In this document: positions 31,403-33,344 of the stretch, in pieces | Position numbering within the stretch: the first letter of the stretch is position 1 | How the letters are laid out: each line of letters opens with the position of its first letter | DNA from: Croceitalea sp. | GTDB lineage: Bacteria > Bacteroidota > Bacteroidia > Flavobacteriales > Flavobacteriaceae | NCBI GenBank assembly: GCA_013001145.1 | Contig: JABDND010000148.1 | Location: 1-33,344, forward strand | Reading direction: 5' to 3' | DNA length: 33,344 nucleotides | Translations under genes and position numbers: made by a program | Notes under the pieces: model-generated | Seen by the model: the letters and a program-made list of their open reading frames with translations, nothing else | What the model was told of the DNA's origin: nothing | Database searches by the model: none

Positions 31403-33344
31403 TTAAAGAGTTAGGTAGTTCATTTGAATAACCGTTTGATTGTACTGTAACAATTGGCTTAAATAATTGAGCTTGATTTCGTAGGCATTTTCTATACTTT
31501 GTATGTATTGAAAAAAATCGATTTCACCATGTTTGAAACTCAATTGAGCTGTTTTTACTATTTCATCCGAAAGCTGTGTTCCTTCATTCTCAAAATACGA
31601 GAGACCACTTTGGATGGCTTCAAGTTGCGCTTCATATTCTTTATACTTGACATTGATTTGAAGGGCATATGATTTGTAGGTTTCTTGGGCAGCTTCTTCG
31701 GCCAATTTTGAAGCCTTTAATTTTGCAGACTGCCCAGAAAACAACAAGGGAATTTTAAGACCAAGCTGATACCCGGTAAGCCTACCATCCAGATTTGGGG
31801 CACTGCCTTGAAAATAGTCAAGACTGATGTCGGGCAAGAACTTTTGGGCCATTAAACTACTTTCCGCTTTTGAAACATTTAGCTGATTTTCAAAGTAGGT
31901 CATTTCCGGAATTGCTTCAATTTGAATGTTTTGAAGGCTTATCTTTTTAAGAGGTTCTTCTACGATCTTTATGCTCGAATCTGTTTGAATGGACGCATAC
32001 AAATTCAAGGCCGCGATCTTGATTTCTTGTTTTGAATTTTGCAGTGCTATTTCAACTTGACGCTTTTTAGCCTGGGCAGTAATGCGCTCCAAATAGTTGG
32101 TTTCACCCAGCTCAAATCGTCTATGGGCCATATGGGCAAACACCGTGTAAAGACTGTCTAAACGCCTGTAAATACTGAACTTTTCTTTAGAATACTGATA
32201 GGTATAATAGTGAATCGAAACCTCTTTTTCCAAATTTTTGAGCTGAATGTCATAAGTACTGCTGCTAACATTATACAAGGCTTGGTTTCTTCTTTTTTGG
32301 GTAAAATATACCGTTGGGAATAAAAAGTCTTGCTGCAGGCCAAAAACGCGCAATGGCTCATTACCAATGGTTAGATTGTTTTCATCATAATTGTAGTAAA
32401 GCTGTGTTTTCTCAAAATCGAAAGCACCATTGATCAAGACCTTATTTTGTTCTGTTTTTAATGCAGCGGCCTTTAAACCGGCATTGTTTTCTTGGGCCAA
32501 TTGAATAAGCTGCTCAAGGTTCAATGGCTTTGCTTGGGCAAGCCCGTTGGTAGCAACAAGAACTAGTAAAATTAAGATTGACATCCCTTTAGGATTCATC
32601 CATTTTTTGAATTGGATACTATTCTTAGGACGCTCAAAAATGGCGTAGAGCACCGGTAACACAACCAGTGTGAGCAAGGTTGCCGTAACCAGTCCACCAA
32701 TGACCACTGTGGCCAAGGGGCGCTGCACTTCTGCACCTGCGCTGGTGGAGAGGGCCATAGGCAAGAAACCAAGGGCCGCTGCCGATGCTGTGAGCAATAC
32801 AGCCCTTAAACGATCTTGTGTTCCTTGGCGGATTAATGCTTCCATACTTTCAAAATTTTCGGTTTTGAGTTCTTTAAAATGTTCAATGAGTACAATACCA
32901 TTCAAGACGGCAATACCGAAAAGGGCGATAAAACCAACCCCTGCCGATATACTAAAGGGTAGATCCCTTAACCATAGCAATAAGATACCGCCAACGGCCG
33001 CCAGTGGAATTGCAGAAAAGATCATCAGAGCTTCCTTGATGGAATTGAAGGCAAAATAGAGCAGTATAAAAATTAGTAAGAGTGCCACGGGTACGGCCAC
33101 CATAAGTCGGGCTTTGGCACTTTGTAAATTTTCAAACTGTCCCCCATACGTAATGGAATAGCCTACGGGTAATTTTAGATTGGCTTCAATCAAATCTTGA
33201 ACATCATCAACCACCGATTGCAGGTCGCGGTCACGAACATTGATGCCCACGACTATTCTTCGGCGTGTATCATCACGCGCTATTTTGGCAGCTCCTTTTT
33301 GGTAAGTTATTTCGGCAACTTGATTTAAGGGTATTTTTCCACCA
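31403..33344 (-). CDS. CusA/CzcA-type RND pump fused to TolC-like channel (5'-truncated by window edge)
   Basis: The reading frame stays open to the last base, so only the C-terminal part of the gene is present (about 647 codons). Residues from the edge, ending in RRRIVVGINVRDRDL, are the CusA porter region. They are followed by the last membrane helices with IPLAAVGGILLLW, GFIALFGIAVLNGIVLIEHF and TLLTLVVLPVLYAIFERP. Without a stop the frame continues through a second hydrophobic, signal-like segment (32584-32531: MSILILLVLVATNGLAQA) into a TolC/CzcC-type domain ending at 31403. Such pump-channel fusions of about 1440 residues are known in Bacteroidota. It partners with the adaptor gene downstream. 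It exports heavy metals; the exact metal is unknown. Confidence 0.88.
   Translation of the reverse strand, partial: GGKIPLNQVAEITYQKGAAKIARDDTRRRIVVGINVRDRDLQSVVDDVQDLIEANLKLPVGYSITYGGQFENLQSAKARLMVAVPVALLLIFILLYFAFNSIKEALMIFSAIPLAAVGGILLLWLRDLPFSISAGVGFIALFGIAVLNGIVLIEHFKELKTENFESMEALIRQGTQDRLRAVLLTASAAALGFLPMALSTSAGAEVQRPLATVVIGGLVTATLLTLVVLPVLYAIFERPKNSIQFKKWMNPKGMSILILLVLVATNGLAQAKPLNLEQLIQLAQENNAGLKAAALKTEQNKVLINGAFDFEKTQLYYNYDENNLTIGNEPLRVFGLQQDFLFPTVYFTQKRRNQALYNVSSSTYDIQLKNLEKEVSIHYYTYQYSKEKFSIYRRLDSLYTVFAHMAHRRFELGETNYLERITAQAKKRQVEIALQNSKQEIKIAALNLYASIQTDSSIKIVEEPLKKISLQNIQIEAIPEMTYFENQLNVSKAESSLMAQKFLPDISLDYFQGSAPNLDGRLTGYQLGLKIPLLFSGQSAKLKASKLAEEAAQETYKSYALQINVKYKEYEAQLEAIQSGLSYFENEGTQLSDEIVKTAQLSFKHGEIDFFQYIQSIENAYEIKLNYLSQLLQYNQTVIQMNYLTL

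Noticed and set aside
32530-32600. Possible frameshift or missed stop separating RND and TolC genes
   Set aside because: The frame is continuous with normal codon use through the junction, and this fusion type is known in Bacteroidota.
32670-33059. Plus-strand open frame of 129 codons at the right end
   Set aside because: It is antisense to the RND part of the pump-channel fusion and shows no recognisable domain.
1-33344. CRISPR array, tRNA or rRNA genes, insertion sequences or prophage
   Set aside because: No regularly spaced repeats, tRNA-like T-loop sequences, transposase motifs or phage genes were seen on either strand.

Overview
The window looks like the chromosome of a marine-type member of the Flavobacteriaceae (Bacteroidota), AT-rich, with a carotenoid gene. 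The evidence is as follows. Promoters match the Bacteroidota pattern TTTG-N19-TAnnTTTG, and genes lack Shine-Dalgarno sequences. A TonB-dependent receptor carries an N-terminal carboxypeptidase-regulatory-like domain. A heavy-metal RND pump is fused to its outer-membrane channel. A DUF6503-type lipocalin-like protein and a CrtY lycopene cyclase are also present. Genus cannot be fixed from the sequence alone.

Layout. (1) 1-2350 (+): a truncated sugar isomerase/epimerase-like TIM barrel followed by two exported DUF1080 proteins, probably the tail of a 3-keto-glycoside catabolic operon. (2) 2437-4474 (+): yicC, gmk and nadD joined by ATGA overlaps. (3) 4483-6299 (-): an exported GH130 enzyme and a DUF6503 protein. 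(4) 6354-12528: a PiT phosphate transporter with a PhoU-like tail, dgt, dxs and tadA. (5) 12584-16705 (-): a cold-shock protein, a small membrane protein, a ClC chloride transporter without the two transport glutamates, and aspS. (6) 17058-17408 (+): a small exported YwqK/MORN-like protein bounded by a clear promoter and terminator. (7) 17466-24110 (-): a tetR-tolC-MFP-RND efflux operon behind a compound palindrome that overlaps its promoter. (8) 24267-26380: a probable GGPP synthase and lycopene cyclase, convergent and overlapping. (9) 26397-33344: a metal homeostasis island with a TonB receptor divergent from a DtxR/MntR-type regulator and a ZIP transporter. Convergent to these is a CusB-like adaptor and a CusA-TolC fusion that runs off the right edge.

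Working together: dxs supplies isoprenoid precursors for the GGPP synthase and CrtY. The DtxR-type regulator probably controls its divergent receptor through a TTTAGA-N4-TCTAAA palindrome that covers the receptor's -7 element. The TetR protein probably controls its own efflux operon. Most convergent pairs are packed with 0-20 bp or overlapping stops; the two clear terminators are at 12532-12556 and 17431-17462. I see no tRNA, rRNA, CRISPR array, insertion sequence or prophage. Most of the window is ordinary. The most unusual items are the ClC residues, the metal-box/promoter overlap, the TetR compound operator and the pump-channel fusion. I do not see a clear wholly new system.
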